Assembly: GCF_000243415.2 (NCBI RefSeq)
Contig: NZ_KI912270.1
Location: forward strand, 2,418,001-2,482,000
DNA length: 64,000 bases
Source: Mycolicibacterium tusciae JS617
GTDB lineage: Bacteria > Actinomycetota > Actinomycetes > Mycobacteriales > Mycobacteriaceae
Direction of reading: 5' to 3'
Below the pieces are notes generated by a model. That model was not told the origin of the DNA. It did no database searches and saw only the letters and a list, made by a program, of their open reading frames with translations. Below, piece by piece: positions 44,101-53,891 of this stretch; the stretch's first letter is position 1, and each line of letters opens with the position of its first letter. The position numbers and the translations under genes are program-made.

Positions 44101-47100
44101 GCGGCCTGCAGCTGCGGGCCGGCGTCGGTATCGGCGGTGCCGGCATTGAGCTCCACGGTGTGCGCCAGCCGCAGGGGCACCGCCGAGGCCACATCGGCCA
44201 GGGACAGGCTGTCCGGGCTGAGTCGCCACAAATCATCGGAAAGATCACCCGCACCCGCGCCGAGGCGGCCCAGATAGTTGAACCCGATGACCGGATCGGT
44301 TCCGCCCAGGTCGACATCGGGGTTCAAGTAACGCAGCAGACCGTAGGTAAGACCGTCGGGCAGCGCACGCAGCTGCTCCTTGGCGTCCTTGATCAGCGCA
44401 CCCAGCGCAGCGTCGCCGGCGGTCACCTGCTCCCAGGACAACCCGCCCACAGCCAACGCCGCCGGATACTTGGTGGTGAACCAGCCCACCGTGCGCGACA
44501 AGTCGACATCGGGGCCCAGCTCCTCATGGCGGCCGTGGCCCTCCACATCAAAACCCGTCGGCGCCGCACCGTGGCCCAACAACTCCGCCCAGGCCAACCC
44601 GAACGCAATCAGCAGGATGTCCTGGACGCCTGCATGAAACGCCGCAGGCACCTCACCCAACAGCTGCCGCGTGGTGTCCACATCCAACGACACCGCCAGC
44701 CGGCCGGCGTTGGCGTAGGTATCGACCTCGGGTTGCGGTGCAGGCAACGCGTTCGGTAGCGACGCCACCTGCTGCCAAGCCTCCGCGTTCTTTACGACCG
44801 CCGAACTGCGCGCATGTTCATCGAGCAGCGAGGCCCACCGCTGAAACGATGTCCCGCCCGTCGGCAACTCCACCGGCTGCCCGCTGTGATGCTGGGCCCA
44901 CGCAATATTGATGTCTTCCAACAGGATCCGCCACGACACCCCATCAACTGCCAAGTGATGGATCACCAACACCAACTGGCTCGACCCGGCCACCCACAGC
45001 GCACTGAGCATCGCCCCGGCAGCCGGGTTCAACCGCGACCGCGCCGCCACCAACGCCTCATCGGACAACGCGTCGACCACATGCACGCAATCACCGGCGT
45101 TCACCGCGCCGGGCTCGGGCACGGTCAGGGACCACTCATTGGTCCCGTCGTGATCCTGCGCGCGCAACCGCAAGGTGGCGTGCCGATCCAGCAGCGCCTG
45201 GACGACGATTTCGACGTCGGCCTGGCTCACACCGTCGGGGGCCTGCAGCACCAGAGTCTGGTTGAACTCATCGACCGGACCCTCGACGTCGTGCAACCAA
45301 CGGATGATCGGAGTGGGCACCACCGCGCCGATACCCTCGTCGACGACTGCGGCCTCACCACCGACCACCGTGGCCACAGCGGCCAGCTTGGCGACCGTCT
45401 GCTCGACGAAGATGTCACGCGGACGGCACAACACCCCCGCCGCCCGCGCGCGGGCCACCACCTGCATCGACAGGATGCTGTCGCCGCCCAGGTCGAAGAA
45501 CGAGTCATCCACCCCGACCCGCTCCACACCCAACACCTGGGCATAGATACCGGCCAAGATCTCCTCGATCGCGGTGGCCGGGGCCCGATAGTCAGTGCCG
45601 ACGCCCTGATATTCCGGAGCCGGTAGGGCCCGGGTGTCCAGTTTGCCGTTGGATGTCAGTGGCAGCGTCTCCAGCACCACGATTGCGGCAGGCACCATAT
45701 ACGGCGGTAGCCGATCGGCCAGCTGGGTGCGGACGTCGGCCAGATCTGCGGGGCCGGTGATGTAACCGACCAGGCGCTTGTCGCCGGGGCGGTCCTCACG
45801 AACGATCACCGCGGCCTGTTCCACCCGGTCCAATCCGGCCAGGGAAGCCTGAATCTCCCCCAACTCGATGCGATAGCCGCGGATTTTGACCTGAGCATCG
45901 GCGCGGCCCAGATATTGCAGCTGGCCATCCTCGCCCCAGCTCACCAAATCCCCGGTGCGATACATCCGCGCCCCCGGTTCCCCGAATGGGCACGCCACAA
46001 ACCGCGATGCCGTCAGGTCGGGCCGACCCAGGTAGCCGACCGTCACCCCAGCGCCCGCCACATACAACTCACCGACCACCCCTGCGGGCACCGGCTGCAT
46101 CCAGGTGTCCAACACAAACAGTGCCGCCCCCGGCGTGGGCGAACCGATCGGCGCCACCCCGGACCCCGGCGACAGTGGCGCACTGACCGCCGCGCAAATC
46201 GTTGTCTCGGTCGGGCCGTAGCCGTTGACCATCACCCGCCCGCCCGTCGCCCACCGATCGACCAGCTCGGTCGGGAGGGCCTCGCCGACCACCGCCAACG
46301 CCATCGATTCCAGTCCCTCCGGCGACAGCATCGCCACCGCCGAGGGAGTCTGAGTCAAGACCGTGACCCGTTCCCTGATCAGCAGGGCGTGGAGATCCTC
46401 CGGTGAGCTCGCGACCGCTTCGGGCACCACCACCAGTCGGCCACCTCGTAGCAGCGGTCCCCAGATCTCCCACACCGAAGCGTCAAACGCCAACGAATGG
46501 CACAACGTCCAGGTGGCTGGGTGCGGGAAACTGGCATCCAGATTTCTCATCAGCTGGCCGGCGCTGTGGTGGGTGACGGCCACCCCTTTAGGCTTTCCGG
46601 TGGTGCCCGAGGTGTAGATGATGTACGCCAGGTCATCAGGAGCTGGAGGCGGCAGCGCCGTGCTGGGTTGAGAGTCGACCGCGGGATCGTCGACATCGAT
46701 GACCGCCAAGCCGGACTCGGCCAGCCGAGGCCGTAGCACGGCGGTGGTCACCGCCGTGATCGGTGTGGAATCGGCGAGGATGAACTCCAGCCGCGCCGCC
46801 GGCACCGACGAGTCGATGGGCACATACGCCGCCCCGGTCTTGAGGACCGCGAGGATCGCGATGACCGCCTCCGCGGAGCGGGGAATCAGCAGCCCTACGA
46901 ATTCACCAGGGCCGGCGCCGCGGTCTACGAGCAGGTGGGCCAATCGGTTGGCCGCCTCATCCAACTCGCGATAGGACCACGACCGCTCCCCACACACCAG
47001 CGCCACCGTGTCCGGGGAGCTATCCACATGCGTGGCGAACAATTCCGGAATCGAGAACCGGGCGGGCGCCGGTTCGGTCAACACCGATTTGTTCCCGATG

Positions 47101-48431
47101 AGTTCCAGAGTCGCGTGCTCTTCGGCGTCCAGCGCGTCTATGGACGACAGCGGCCGATCCGGATCGGCCGCCATCGCCACCACGATGCGCTCCAGGCGCT
47201 CCGCCAAATTCGCGACTCCGAAACTGGCGAACGGCTGCCCTGGACCCGCGGATCCGACGAACATCTGGTCGCTGGCGCCGGAGAAGAACAATCCGAAGTG
47301 ACCCATCGGACCGTGATTGGTAAAGGCCGCTGTTGCTGGTACACCGGCGAGGTCCAAGGTGAGCCGGGACGGCAGGAAGCTGATCGCGACCCGATCTGAC
47401 GTCTGCCTGGGACCACGATAGTTTCCGTCGTCGTCGATACCGTGTACCGGAAATCGCTGATGTCGCAACAACTCTCGTATGCGCAGATCGACATGCCGAC
47501 AGAACTCGCCTGCCGTGGCTTCGGGTGGCGCCGACAGCACCAGCGGTACCATTCCGGCGAGCATTGCGGGAAGTGTCTTCGACTCTTCGCCCACCCGCCT
47601 GCTGACCGGGAAGTCCAGCGCGACCTCTGAGCCGTTGCCGGACCACGATCGCGCCAACAACGCCAACGCCGCGGTCATCACCGTATGGCGACGGATGCGC
47701 AATGTCTTTGACAGCGACTTGATGCCGCCGATGGCCGCTTGACCTACTTGAACGGTCGCCGAAGCCGCGTACGCGTCATGCCGGCTGGCCAGTTGGGACG
47801 CTCGGCGATCCAGTCCGCTTTCCGGTGGACGATTGTCGTTCCAGTAGGCACGGTCGTCCTGGAAGTCTGGGGAGGCTGTATATCCAGCCTCGAGATCGAC
47901 CAAGTCCTGCAAGGAGCCGAAATAGGCGGGCGCGACGGATTCCCCGTTGACCATCGCCGTGTAAATCGACGCGATTCGACGGCAGACCAGCGCCATGCCC
48001 ACACCGTCTACAGAAATGTGGTGACCCAAGCCGAACGCATAATATTGATCCGGTTGAGTCTGAAATAGTGCAAATGTCACCAACCGCCCGGTGAGCGGCA
48101 TGGATGTGTGCTGAATTGACGACGCAATCTCACGGACTCGCTCTGCGGGATCGGGCGAATCACTGACGTCATAGAAGGGCACCTCGAGATCCGAGTAATC
48201 AACCGGCTTCTGGAAAACCTGGCCATCCATCTCAAAAAAGGCAGCGCGAGCCGGTTCGGCTTCTTGCAACGCTTGACGGATCGCGTGGTGTAGAAGATCG
48301 CGCTGAATCGGTCCGTCAATTCTTACGAGGAGGCCGAGCTGCCACTCCGTTCCAACGAGACCGCTTTCCTGCGAAAGCCAGATATCTAGCTGGCCTCGCG
48401 AAAGCGGCAATCCCCCATTGTTAGGTTCCAT
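38145..48431 (-). CDS. mps1: GPL non-ribosomal peptide synthetase Mps1 (modules 1-2)
   Basis: 3428-aa NRPS. Domain order: starter-type C1 about 1-440 ([11 protein letters not shown]), A1 about 455-945, T1 about 983, E1 about 1040-1440, C2 about 1505-1910 (HHIVIDGWS), A2 about 1950-2450, T2 about 2487, E2 about 2550-2940 and a terminal C3 about 3010-3425 that feeds Mps2. Specificity residues read as DAWTAVGICK for A1 (Phe-like) and DYWSVGMVHK for A2, close to the Thr code DFWNIGMVHK. With the two E domains this gives D-Phe-D-alloThr, and the initial C domain suits N-acylation by a fatty acyl group. ATG 48431 (MEPNNGG...) was preferred to a start 12 codons upstream, which would overlap mbtH. 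No broken domain was seen. Confidence 0.95.
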   Translation of the reverse strand: MEPNNGGLPLSRGQLDIWLSQESGLVGTEWQLGLLVRIDGPIQRDLLHHAIRQALQEAEPARAAFFEMDGQVFQKPVDYSDLEVPFYDVSDSPDPAERVREIASSIQHTSMPLTGRLVTFALFQTQPDQYYAFGLGHHISVDGVGMALVCRRIASIYTAMVNGESVAPAYFGSLQDLVDLEAGYTASPDFQDDRAYWNDNRPPESGLDRRASQLASRHDAYAASATVQVGQAAIGGIKSLSKTLRIRRHTVMTAALALLARSWSGNGSEVALDFPVSRRVGEESKTLPAMLAGMVPLVLSAPPEATAGEFCRHVDLRIRELLRHQRFPVHGIDDDGNYRGPRQTSDRVAISFLPSRLTLDLAGVPATAAFTNHGPMGHFGLFFSGASDQMFVGSAGPGQPFASFGVANLAERLERIVVAMAADPDRPLSSIDALDAEEHATLELIGNKSVLTEPAPARFSIPELFATHVDSSPDTVALVCGERSWSYRELDEAANRLAHLLVDRGAGPGEFVGLLIPRSAEAVIAILAVLKTGAAYVPIDSSVPAARLEFILADSTPITAVTTAVLRPRLAESGLAVIDVDDPAVDSQPSTALPPPAPDDLAYIIYTSGTTGKPKGVAVTHHSAGQLMRNLDASFPHPATWTLCHSLAFDASVWEIWGPLLRGGRLVVVPEAVASSPEDLHALLIRERVTVLTQTPSAVAMLSPEGLESMALAVVGEALPTELVDRWATGGRVMVNGYGPTETTICAAVSAPLSPGSGVAPIGSPTPGAALFVLDTWMQPVPAGVVGELYVAGAGVTVGYLGRPDLTASRFVACPFGEPGARMYRTGDLVSWGEDGQLQYLGRADAQVKIRGYRIELGEIQASLAGLDRVEQAAVIVREDRPGDKRLVGYITGPADLADVRTQLADRLPPYMVPAAIVVLETLPLTSNGKLDTRALPAPEYQGVGTDYRAPATAIEEILAGIYAQVLGVERVGVDDSFFDLGGDSILSMQVVARARAAGVLCRPRDIFVEQTVAKLAAVATVVGGEAAVVDEGIGAVVPTPIIRWLHDVEGPVDEFNQTLVLQAPDGVSQADVEIVVQALLDRHATLRLRAQDHDGTNEWSLTVPEPGAVNAGDCVHVVDALSDEALVAARSRLNPAAGAMLSALWVAGSSQLVLVIHHLAVDGVSWRILLEDINIAWAQHHSGQPVELPTGGTSFQRWASLLDEHARSSAVVKNAEAWQQVASLPNALPAPQPEVDTYANAGRLAVSLDVDTTRQLLGEVPAAFHAGVQDILLIAFGLAWAELLGHGAAPTGFDVEGHGRHEELGPDVDLSRTVGWFTTKYPAALAVGGLSWEQVTAGDAALGALIKDAKEQLRALPDGLTYGLLRYLNPDVDLGGTDPVIGFNYLGRLGAGAGDLSDDLWRLSPDSLSLADVASAVPLRLAHTVELNAGTADTDAGPQLQAAWTWAPSALDDDQIDRLSRLWFEALAGICAHVQHGGGGLTPSDLAPARLSQRQIDELQQQNRFADVLPLTPLQQGLLFQAGFLEGSGDDVYAVQLGITVAGALDADRLRDAVSAMVGRHPNLAARFVSEQFDEPVQIIPADPEIAWQYVELDSSAADVDQQIEQLCAAERAAVCDLSGAQPLFRAALIRTPENQHRLVVTIHHIVIDGWSLPILLQDIFAGYFGQRLPAPASYRNFVTWLADQDDDAAKAAWGQVLDGFDTPTLVAPPAQAGVRGVESYRLSAEMTQALGELARSQQTTVNTALQAAWAQLLMWLTGHQDVAFGTAVSGRPVELAGADSMVGLLINTVPVRANMKAATTVADLLGQLQRAHNDTVEHEHLALAEIHRAVGQDRLFDTLFVYENYPIDPGALLSVQDLTVTDFSSREYNHYPLSVVATPGHEVSLRVEYDTEVFDTAEVETLIRRLERVLVAMAANPTEKLSSIDLLAAGERDQLDEWGNRAVFGRPPTTQLSITAMFDDQVTRAPEAVAVTFEGRSITYGELDEAANRLAHRLAGLGAGPGQRVALMLPRTHEAIAAILAILKTGAAYLPIDPAHPDARIEFVLGDAAPVAAITTADLRARLEPLDVPVIDVNDPAVDPQPGVGLAAPTPDDIAYIIYTSGTTGTPKGVAVTHRNVTRLLESLDVELSLGQVWTQCHSLAFDYSVWEIWGALLYGGRLLIVPDSVVRSAEELHALLVAEQVSVLSQTPSAFYALQTADALQPELGQQLKLQTVVFGGEALEPQRLSTWMHSHPGLPRMINMYGITETTVHASFREIGEGDIAGNSSPIGLPLEHLAFFVLDEWMRQVPVGVVGELYVAGAGLASGYVGRSDLTSTRFVACPFGGPGARMYRTGDLVRWGADGQLRYEGRADKQVKIRGYRIELGEIQAVLAGLDGVDQAAVIVREDRPGDKRLVGYVTGAVDPATARAKLAERLPTYMVPAAVVVLETLPLTVNGKLDTRALPAPEFNDADSYRAPSGAFEEILAGIYAEVLGVERVGVDDSFFDLGGDSILSMQVVARARAAGLVCRPRDIFVEQTVGRLAQVTVFADDTGGAVDAGVGPVVSTPIMGWLNSLDGPVDQFNQTVVVQAPAGVGEDDVVVVLQALLDRHAMLRLLEDDDGAGGVSLSVPEVGAVDARSCLHSVNAFSEAALVEARSRLNPAAGAMLTALWVSDTRQLVLMVHHLAVDAVSWRILLEDINIAWAQHHSGQDVALPTGGTSFARWSALLDEHARSSAVVEKAEAWRQVGAVPAALPAVKPEVDTYANAGQWSVELDADTTRQLLGEVPAAFHAGVQDILLIAFALAFAEFLGSDGASLAIDVEGHGRQEELGDTDLSRTVGWFTSKYPVALSLSGVSWGQVTAGDAALSALIKDAKEQLRALPDGLTYGLLRYMNPDVDLGGSDPSIGFNYLGRLGAAAAELSEDFWRIDQDDVSIIAAATAVPTPLGHTVELNAGTMDTDTGPHLHATWTWATSALDHEQVSRVGQLWFDALAGICAHVRQGGGGLTPSDVLPARVSQQQIDELTQQYPIADVLPLTPLQQGLLFHTGAAPGNEDLYAVQLDITVAGRLDPERLRDAVQKMVNRHPNLVARFNEDFGEPVQVIPADPELTWQYVELDGGAADIEDQIQQLSTAERAAVCELVDNSPFRAALIRTAADQYRFVLTNHHIVLDGWSKPILLQEIFAGYFGARLPAPATYRRFVTWLARQDRDAAQAAWRKTLAGFDTPTLVGPPGRLSLGRRGVEEFQVSAETTQALGELARSCRTTVSTVLQGAWAQMLMWLTGHHDVAFGTAVSGRPADLPGAESMVGLLINTVPVRASVTPTTTIADLLNQLQSGYTDTLEHQHLALNEIHRATGHDQLFDTVFIYENYPIDTSGMLNVPEMAITGYTNREYNHYPLSVQAVPGNELGLRVEFDMDVFTTARVGKLVDRFRRVLEAMTADTRGKS

Positions 48432-48456
48432 GCCTCGTCTTTCCCCGCCAAACCGG

Positions 48457-48687
48457 CTAGCCGTCAAGAGTCCCGCCCTGCGCCAACCTCTCGCGCAGGC
48501 TCTTCGGCCTGATGTCCGGCCAATGCTCTTCTACGTACTCGAGGCACGCAGCGCGGTTCGCTTCGCCGTAAACCACCTGCCACCCAGCAGGCACGTCGGC
48601 AAAGCTCGGCCAGAGGCTGTGTTGCTCCTCGTCATTGACCAAAACGAAGAAGGTGCCGGTGTCGTCGTCGAACGGATTGATGCTCAC
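48457..48687 (-). CDS. mbtH: MbtH-like NRPS activator
   Basis: 76-aa MbtH-like protein that binds and stabilises NRPS adenylation domains. The signature is complete: [24 protein letters not shown], and [17 protein letters not shown] with the three conserved Trp positions. It lies 25 nt upstream of mps1 in the same orientation and is first in the mbtH-mps1-mps2 operon, as in other GPL producers. Confidence 0.97.
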   Translation of the reverse strand: MSINPFDDDTGTFFVLVNDEEQHSLWPSFADVPAGWQVVYGEANRAACLEYVEEHWPDIRPKSLRERLAQGGTLDG

Positions 48688-49499
48688 GACCCTCCAGGGT
48701 AGTCATGCTGTACCGCAAACTGATAGTGAGCCTATCGCAAACCTTCCGCGGGCAGCAGGGTAAGCCCAAACATTCTCACAAGGTTCCCATGGTTGACCAT
48801 GCCAGCAAACTATATCGAGTTAACCTTACTAATTAACCACAGCGTCAATATCCGTTGCTGTTTGTCCAGCTCGAGGCTGAATCCTACGGGGACCGCCTCG
48901 TTGCCGAGATGGCAGGCTTATGAATATTGTGTGGGCTCGCTAAGTGCGGCGGCGACCGCCAACGTGAAATCCGCCAAAAAAGACCGCGATCGCAGCAAAC
49001 GAGCAGGCAAAAGCCGCCGGCGTGGTGTTGAAATCGCCAAACCAGCGTGTCGAACAACCTGGAATTTCCTCACGGCGCGGAGGCCACGTCATAAGCAGTA
49101 ACCGCACCCGTGGCAACAAGGTGACGCCCATCGTTGCCGGCGAAGACCCGTAAACTCTACAGGACGGGCAGGAACGCTAAAGTGGCGACGGGAATGCCAG
49201 CGCGCAACACCGATCAACAGGGGCTCGGTGCCAGCCACCAGAGGCCGAGTCGCATCGACGTTTCCTCCTACGTAGGGGTGGCGTTTACCTCTCGCTAGGG
49301 AGGTCGCAGTCGCCATTTGCCAGAAGCTCCTCACGATCACAGCTTCTAGTCGTCCTACCCTCGATGTCTACCGTTAATCATTGTCAGCAGCGGTTCGGCG
49401 ATCGAAAGTTAGGTCGAGCAATCTGCTCCCCAAAGACCGGAATGTTGCCAGCGATAGATCTTGATGAAATCGACAATGGGTAGATCGTGACGGCAGATT
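48688..49499. other. Long intergenic region upstream of mbtH
   Basis: About 810 bp with no recognisable gene and a clearly more AT-rich stretch around 48800-48850 (AACTATATCGAGTTAACC). Open frames on both strands here (for example 48793-49101) have no family resemblance and poor codon bias. It must contain the promoter of the mbtH-mps1-mps2 operon, but I could not pick out sigma sites reliably. Confidence 0.5.
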
Positions 49500-49745
49500 T
49501 TATTCGTTGTTCTGTTTTGAGGGAACCCGTGAACCCTGAATCGGCGAAGACCCGACCGGCATAATCGTGATGAACACCGGGATGCTCAGCTTCGCGCCGC
49601 CGGGGATCGGAATACGCATCGCGAAGGACACGACCTCGATCTCAAGGCGTTTGCCGCGCTGGGTCTCCATCTCCAGGCGACCCGGGATCCGTCTCGGCGT
49701 CGCCAACCATTCCAGGCCGCGTTCGATCGACTCGACCAGGCTCAT
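49500..49745 (-). CDS. Small hypothetical protein
   Basis: 81 aa from ATG 49745, preceded by a GGATTG sequence. No family recognised. It contains an amphipathic N-terminal helix (SLVESIERGLEWLA) and a beta-like stretch with regular hydrophobic alternation (EIEVVSFAMRIPIPGGAKLSIPVFITIM). Composition is protein-like and codons favour G/C at third position, which supports a real gene, but the size and lack of homology recall leave doubt. Located between mbtH and gap. Confidence 0.35.
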   Translation of the reverse strand: MSLVESIERGLEWLATPRRIPGRLEMETQRGKRLEIEVVSFAMRIPIPGGAKLSIPVFITIMPVGSSPIQGSRVPSKQNNE

Positions 49746-50036
49746 ACAATCCACTATACCGCGTAGGAAGCGCGGCAAATGTCACCGCAATCAGCGTCGG
49801 CACCGGTCCGATATCCGATTCGTTGCACGACAATGCTCCAGTCACGGCTGTGCTTCGGCAGCTTTACGACCACCTTGGCTTAACAGGTGCCCGCCACGGC
49901 GGCGGGGGTCGATTCACGACTGCGCAGCTAACTCCCTTCTGCGTTAGCCGACACAGCTAAACGACCTCGCCTAGACGTCGTACGAACAATCCGGCGGGGT
50001 TCAAGCGGGGAGAGCAAACACTGTAGGGTTCGAATC
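49746..50036. other. Intergenic region upstream of gap
   Basis: About 290 bp. No gene seen. Expected to hold the gap promoter and the upstream region of the small hypothetical gene; a possible regulatory element was not identified. Confidence 0.4.
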
Positions 50037-50834
50037 ATGTGGGGATCGCTGCTGATGTTGGCGCTTCCGATTGCGCTCAATCCGGGCGTCCTCGCCGCCA
50101 TCCTTCTGCTGGTCTCCCGGCCACGACCCGTGCAAAATCTGTTTGCCTTTTGGGTCGGCGCCCTGATAGTGAATCTTCCCGCCCTGCTCATTCCCGTGGT
50201 AGTGCTGCATCACACACCAAGCTATTGGTCTTTCGCGGGAGAACTGGATGGACCAGCCGCAGACGGTGGCTCCACTGTCAATCCGATCCAAATCGGAATC
50301 GGTGTGCTCGCGTTATTGGTCGCCGCGCTATTGACGGCACGCTATATGGCGCGCCGGCGAGCGAGGACGCCGTCAGGAGCTGGAGACACGTCAACGGGAG
50401 TGTTGGAATCGGAAACACGGCCCCCGATCGCGCGGCCCCACGGACGCTCCCGGAGTGCGGTGGCGGCGGCCGGGTCCGCAATCCGGCGGCTGCGTGATAG
50501 CGCCTACACCGCCTGGGAAAACGGATCCACGTGGGTCGCGGTGCTGTTCGGCATGGTTGGGCTACTGCCCGGTCCCCCAATTGTCCTGTTCGTCGTCACT
50601 ACCATCGCAGCCTCAGGAGCCGGGCTTGGCACCCAGCTCATCGCCACCATCGTGTTCATCGTCACAATGCTTGCGGTTATGGAGATCATCCTCGTCGGCT
50701 GCCTCGTCGCGCCGGATAAGACCCAGGCGATAGTGCAACCGCTGCACGACTGGGCGCGGGCTCATCGTCCGCAGTTGCTCGTAGGCATCTTCGCAGTGGT
50801 TGGGGTCTTGCAGGTGGCTTCCGGCTTGCTATGA
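50037..50834 (+). CDS. gap: GPL addressing protein Gap-like membrane protein
   Basis: 265-aa integral membrane protein of the Gap (Sap/GAP) family, which in mycobacteria is needed to move GPL to the cell surface. Six hydrophobic helices in a 3+3 pattern: LLMLALPIALNPGVLAAILLL, then two more, a basic cytosolic loop of about 60 residues (RYMARRRAR...), and three C-terminal helices including VLFGMVGLLPGPPIVLFVV. The paired 'ALNPG' / 'LLPGPP' motifs are typical of the family. ATG 50037 begins directly before the first helix. It is separated from the mps genes and oriented away from them. Confidence 0.85.
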   Translation: MWGSLLMLALPIALNPGVLAAILLLVSRPRPVQNLFAFWVGALIVNLPALLIPVVVLHHTPSYWSFAGELDGPAADGGSTVNPIQIGIGVLALLVAALLTARYMARRRARTPSGAGDTSTGVLESETRPPIARPHGRSRSAVAAAGSAIRRLRDSAYTAWENGSTWVAVLFGMVGLLPGPPIVLFVVTTIAASGAGLGTQLIATIVFIVTMLAVMEIILVGCLVAPDKTQAIVQPLHDWARAHRPQLLVGIFAVVGVLQVASGLL

Positions 50835-51264
50835 GTTCGGTCACTGCCAGCCATATTGCAGCTCCCAGTAACTCCCTGGCAAGGCGTCAAAATGATTGAT
50901 CTGTTGCTGTCTTAGCAGCCGACCGCGGTGCTTGAACGGTGGACAAGGCTCGCTTCGATCCGCACGGCAAACTCCACAAGGTGTGGTTTTGGGGCCCTGG
51001 CGGCGATGGCGCATGACGTCCGTCTCCGCGCCAACCGACGATTGTCGGGGCATCGCGGCAGCGATCCCCGCAGTGGCGGCAATGACCCGGATTTGAGCTG
51101 CTCATTCAATCACGGGTTGCGGCTCCGGCCAACACGCGTGGACGGCTGATCACGTCGGGATTAGGCAACACCTGGTATTGACCCCTGAGTCAGGGTTTAG
51201 GCTAACACTGTTTTCAGCGAACCCTCGAGGCGTCCAAACAAAGTGTGTGAGACAGGGGTTGCTC
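50835..51264. other. Intergenic region between gap and split methyltransferase
   Basis: About 430 bp. Small open frames on both strands overlap each other and show no family similarity. It ends in the candidate promoter at 51178-51208. Confidence 0.4.
51178..51208 (+). promoter_or_regulatory. Candidate promoter with palindromic operator-like element
   Basis: A TTGACC -35-like hexamer (51178-51183) is followed by TAACAC (51203-51208) as a possible -10 with a 19-nt spacer. Between them lies the 13-bp dyad CCCTGAGTCAGGG (51183-51195). Located 57 nt upstream of the chosen methyltransferase start. Sigma recognition is inferred and weak. Confidence 0.3.
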
Positions 51265-51625
51265 TTGACCGACCATCGTTGCCGTATATGCGGCGCTGAT
51301 CTGACCGAGGTCATCGACCTCGGGCGTCAGCCTGTCTCGAATGCCTTCGTGAAACCCGAGGAGGCTGGCAAGGTGCCATTCTTCCGGCTGGCAGTCGGAC
51401 TTTGTACATCTTGCACAATGGTGCAACAGCTCGATGAGGTTCCCCCGAGCCAGATGTATCGCGCCGACTATCCATACCGCGCATCCGGTTCCTTGGCGAT
51501 GTGCGAGCATTTCAAGGACGTAGCGCGGCAGATTATTCAGTCACGCCCCGGCGGTCCGAACGGGTTCGTCGTTGAGATTGGCAGCAACGATGGCGTCATG
51601 CTGAACCTTCTCGCCGCAGCAGGAA
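51265..51625 (+). pseudogene. SAM-dependent (sugar C-) methyltransferase, 5' part, IS-disrupted
   Basis: First about 120 residues of a methyltransferase of the TylCIII/NovU-type family. The zinc-binding N-terminus is visible, HRCRICGADL and GLCTSCTMVQQL (two CxxC pairs), followed by the SAM motif FVVEIGSNDGVMLNLLAAAG. The reading frame is stopped by the IS256-type insertion after base 51625 and continues at 56081 in the same frame once the insertion and one target copy are removed. Start uncertain: TTG 51265 (LTDHRC) or TTG 51259, after an AGACAGGGG sequence. These enzymes add a C-methyl to a deoxysugar; the role in GPL is inferred. Confidence 0.8.
51618..51625. repeat. Left copy of 8-bp target site duplication (AGCAGGAA)
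   Basis: Directly abuts the left inverted repeat of the IS256-family element. The identical octamer is at 56073-56080 next to the right end. Confidence 0.9.
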
Positions 51626-51682
51626 GGTCAAGTCCAGGGGCGTGGTGTACGACGTCTTCGTGTGATTCTTCGATGTGATGGT

Positions 51683-51901
51683 TCAGGCGGTCAGTGCCGC
51701 GGGGGTGGCCTCCTGTTCGGTCGGTGAGCTCTGATCGGCTCGGGATTTGCTGAGGACGTCGAGGCCGAGGTAGCGCCGGGATTCGGCCCATTCGTCGTGC
51801 TGTTCGGCCAGGACGGCCCCGACGAGACGGATCAGCGCGTTGCGGTCAGGGAAGATGCCGACGACGTCGGTGCGGCGGCGGATCTCCTTGTTGAGCCGTT
51901 C
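51683..51901 (-). pseudogene. IS256-family transposase, 3' fragment
   Basis: C-terminal 72 residues of the transposase, reading [20 protein letters not shown] and ending ...AALTA-stop. The Glu of ERLN is the third catalytic residue of the DDE triad. The matching N-terminal part is at 54925-55938, separated by the nested recombinase element. Confidence 0.85.
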
Positions 51902-51947
51902 CTTTATCCGGCCCTCGGGGGCGGGTCAACCCGTCGGGGTGGGATGT

Positions 51948-53891
51948 TCATCGATCGAGGCGCTGGAGGTGGTCGGTAAGGGCGTGGGCGACGCGGTCGT
52001 GGCGGGCGGCTTCGTCGGTCCAGCCGCGGCACTCGGCGTCGGTTCTGAGGGCCTGGACGTCGGCGAGTTGGTCGGTGAGTGTGTCGCGGAATTCGGGGGC
52101 GGTGACGTAGTTGTCGCAGGTTTCGCAGATGTTGGCATACGGGCACGCGCCCGCGGATTCGTGGCGCGCGCAGTATCCGTGTGCAACACGGGTTTTCAGC
52201 ATTTCACTGTGCAGCCAGCCAACCTTGTCGGGCAGGATCGGTTTGCCGACCGGGGTGAGTGTGAACTGGCGGCGCATCTTGCCCATCGCTTCGTCGTAGG
52301 CGGCGCGCAGGGTGGGCGAGGCCAGGGTGGCGTAGCGGATCGTCATCTGTGGAGTGACGTGCCCGAGTAAGGACATCAAGGCCTGCAGACTCATCCCGGC
52401 GTTGGCGAGTTCGGTGGCCCAGGTGTGGCGCAACTGATGTGGAGTGACCATCAGGACGCCGCCGTCGGGACGGTGCAACCCGGCGGATTCAGCGGCGGTG
52501 AGCAGCCCGTTCCGCAGCCGGGTGTAGCCCAGGCGGCGTCCGTGTCGGGTGAACAGAAAGTCGGTGAGCACACCGGTGCGTGGGTGCGGCAGCGGCCGGT
52601 GCGTGCCGCGGAGGGCGACCCACTCGTCGAGCGCGGCGAGGGTCGCGGCGGAGAGCGGGACCATGCGTTCGGTGGCGAGCTTGCCCAGTGGCACCTTCAG
52701 CCAGGTTCCGGCCGGCCCGTAGTCGATGATGCTGCCCAGTTCGAGGTCGAGCAGTTCCCCCGCCCGCAGGCCGGCACCACGCAGCACAGTCAGGCCGATG
52801 CGGGCGAACGGATCCTGCAGGTGGGCAACGGCGTTCATCACTGCCGCGTCGACATCGGGTGCTAGCGCGCGTGGCAACGGCTGGTCGAGTTTGGGGACGT
52901 CGGCGGCGAATACCAACCGCCGTGGTGGGGCCTGCGCCCAGCCCCAGGCGGTGATGTCGTCGAGCAGGTTGCGCAGACTGAGCACTGCCGACTGGGCCAC
53001 CGCGGCCGAGACGGTGCGCCCGGCGCCCGCGGCGGCGCGCTGACCACGCCAGCCCCGGGTGCGATTCCATTTCAGGTAGCCCTCGATGCAGCTCCGGTCG
53101 AGTTCACGCAAGCTGGTGACGTCGGGATGGTGAGCGGTGAGGTATTCGGCGAAGGGCAGCAGGTCGTTGATCAGCGACTCGACCGATTTGGGCCGCAGCA
53201 CCGCCGCGCGCACGCCGATGTAGCGCAGCAACGTCTGACGGATCGGGTCGGGCATCTCCACCTCGGTGAAACGCTGCTCGAGGCTACGGGCCCACCGTCG
53301 GCGTTTCGGCGCGGCGTCGATGACCGCGGTCTCGAACAACAGCTGCCGCAGGCTGGCCAGCCGCGCCCGGTATGCCCGCCGCGACGATGACGGCACCGCG
53401 GTACGTGACAGCGCGGCGTCGAAGTCGTCGAGCGCGTCGCCGGTCAGGTCGGCGACCATTCCACCGTGGTGTGCCAGCACTACCGCCAGACATTCGCCCA
53501 GGACCGTCTCGACCCAGGAACTCCTCCAGCCCAACCGAATTCCCGCATTTCGCAACGCGGCGAATCCGCTCGGATCCCGGTCCTCCACTGCGCGGCCCAG
53601 CCCGGTCAACTGTTTGACCGCGGCCAGCTCGACGTCCAGCCGTAACCGGCCGGTGCCGATCGTGTGACAGATCAGCGGCCACGCCCCGGTGTCCCGTATC
53701 TCGGCGATCCGCTCAGCTGCCGGCAGCGTCATCCAGGCGTGCAGGTCGCGGTGGCGTGCGGTGAAGTCGCGGGCGATCCGAATCCGGTCGCGTACCGCCC
53801 GCCCGCTCAAACCCAGGGTGGCGACGTGGTCGAGATAATCCGCCACAACCTCGTCGGCGCCTACGGGTTGGCCGACCAACACCGTGGTCAC
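51948..53891 (-). CDS. Large tyrosine recombinase (TnpB-like)
   Basis: 647-aa site-specific recombinase. Catalytic residues visible: Arg in GAGLRAGELLDLELG, HxLRH in TPHQLRHTWATELANAG, His in LLGHVTPQMTIRYATL and the Tyr nucleophile in the same block. The N-terminal about 350 residues are SAM-like DNA-binding parts, and the C-terminus has a Cys/His cluster YCARHESAGACPYANICETC that resembles a zinc finger of the TnpB class. Starts at GTG 53891, overlapping the stop of the upstream recombinase by GTGA. No frame damage seen. Confidence 0.85.
   Translation of the reverse strand: MTTVLVGQPVGADEVVADYLDHVATLGLSGRAVRDRIRIARDFTARHRDLHAWMTLPAAERIAEIRDTGAWPLICHTIGTGRLRLDVELAAVKQLTGLGRAVEDRDPSGFAALRNAGIRLGWRSSWVETVLGECLAVVLAHHGGMVADLTGDALDDFDAALSRTAVPSSSRRAYRARLASLRQLLFETAVIDAAPKRRRWARSLEQRFTEVEMPDPIRQTLLRYIGVRAAVLRPKSVESLINDLLPFAEYLTAHHPDVTSLRELDRSCIEGYLKWNRTRGWRGQRAAAGAGRTVSAAVAQSAVLSLRNLLDDITAWGWAQAPPRRLVFAADVPKLDQPLPRALAPDVDAAVMNAVAHLQDPFARIGLTVLRGAGLRAGELLDLELGSIIDYGPAGTWLKVPLGKLATERMVPLSAATLAALDEWVALRGTHRPLPHPRTGVLTDFLFTRHGRRLGYTRLRNGLLTAAESAGLHRPDGGVLMVTPHQLRHTWATELANAGMSLQALMSLLGHVTPQMTIRYATLASPTLRAAYDEAMGKMRRQFTLTPVGKPILPDKVGWLHSEMLKTRVAHGYCARHESAGACPYANICETCDNYVTAPEFRDTLTDQLADVQALRTDAECRGWTDEAARHDRVAHALTDHLQRLDR

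Noticed and set aside
42318..44759. Open frame of 813 codons on the plus strand opposite mps1
   Set aside because: Antisense to C2/E1 domains; same shadow composition.
48793..49101. 102-codon plus-strand frame upstream of mbtH
   Set aside because: No family similarity, basic low-complexity end, no clear ribosome-binding site.
51185..51210. Possible IdeR iron box (TTTAGGCTAAC)
   Set aside because: Only about 11 of 19 positions agree with the IdeR consensus, and one half-site is lost.
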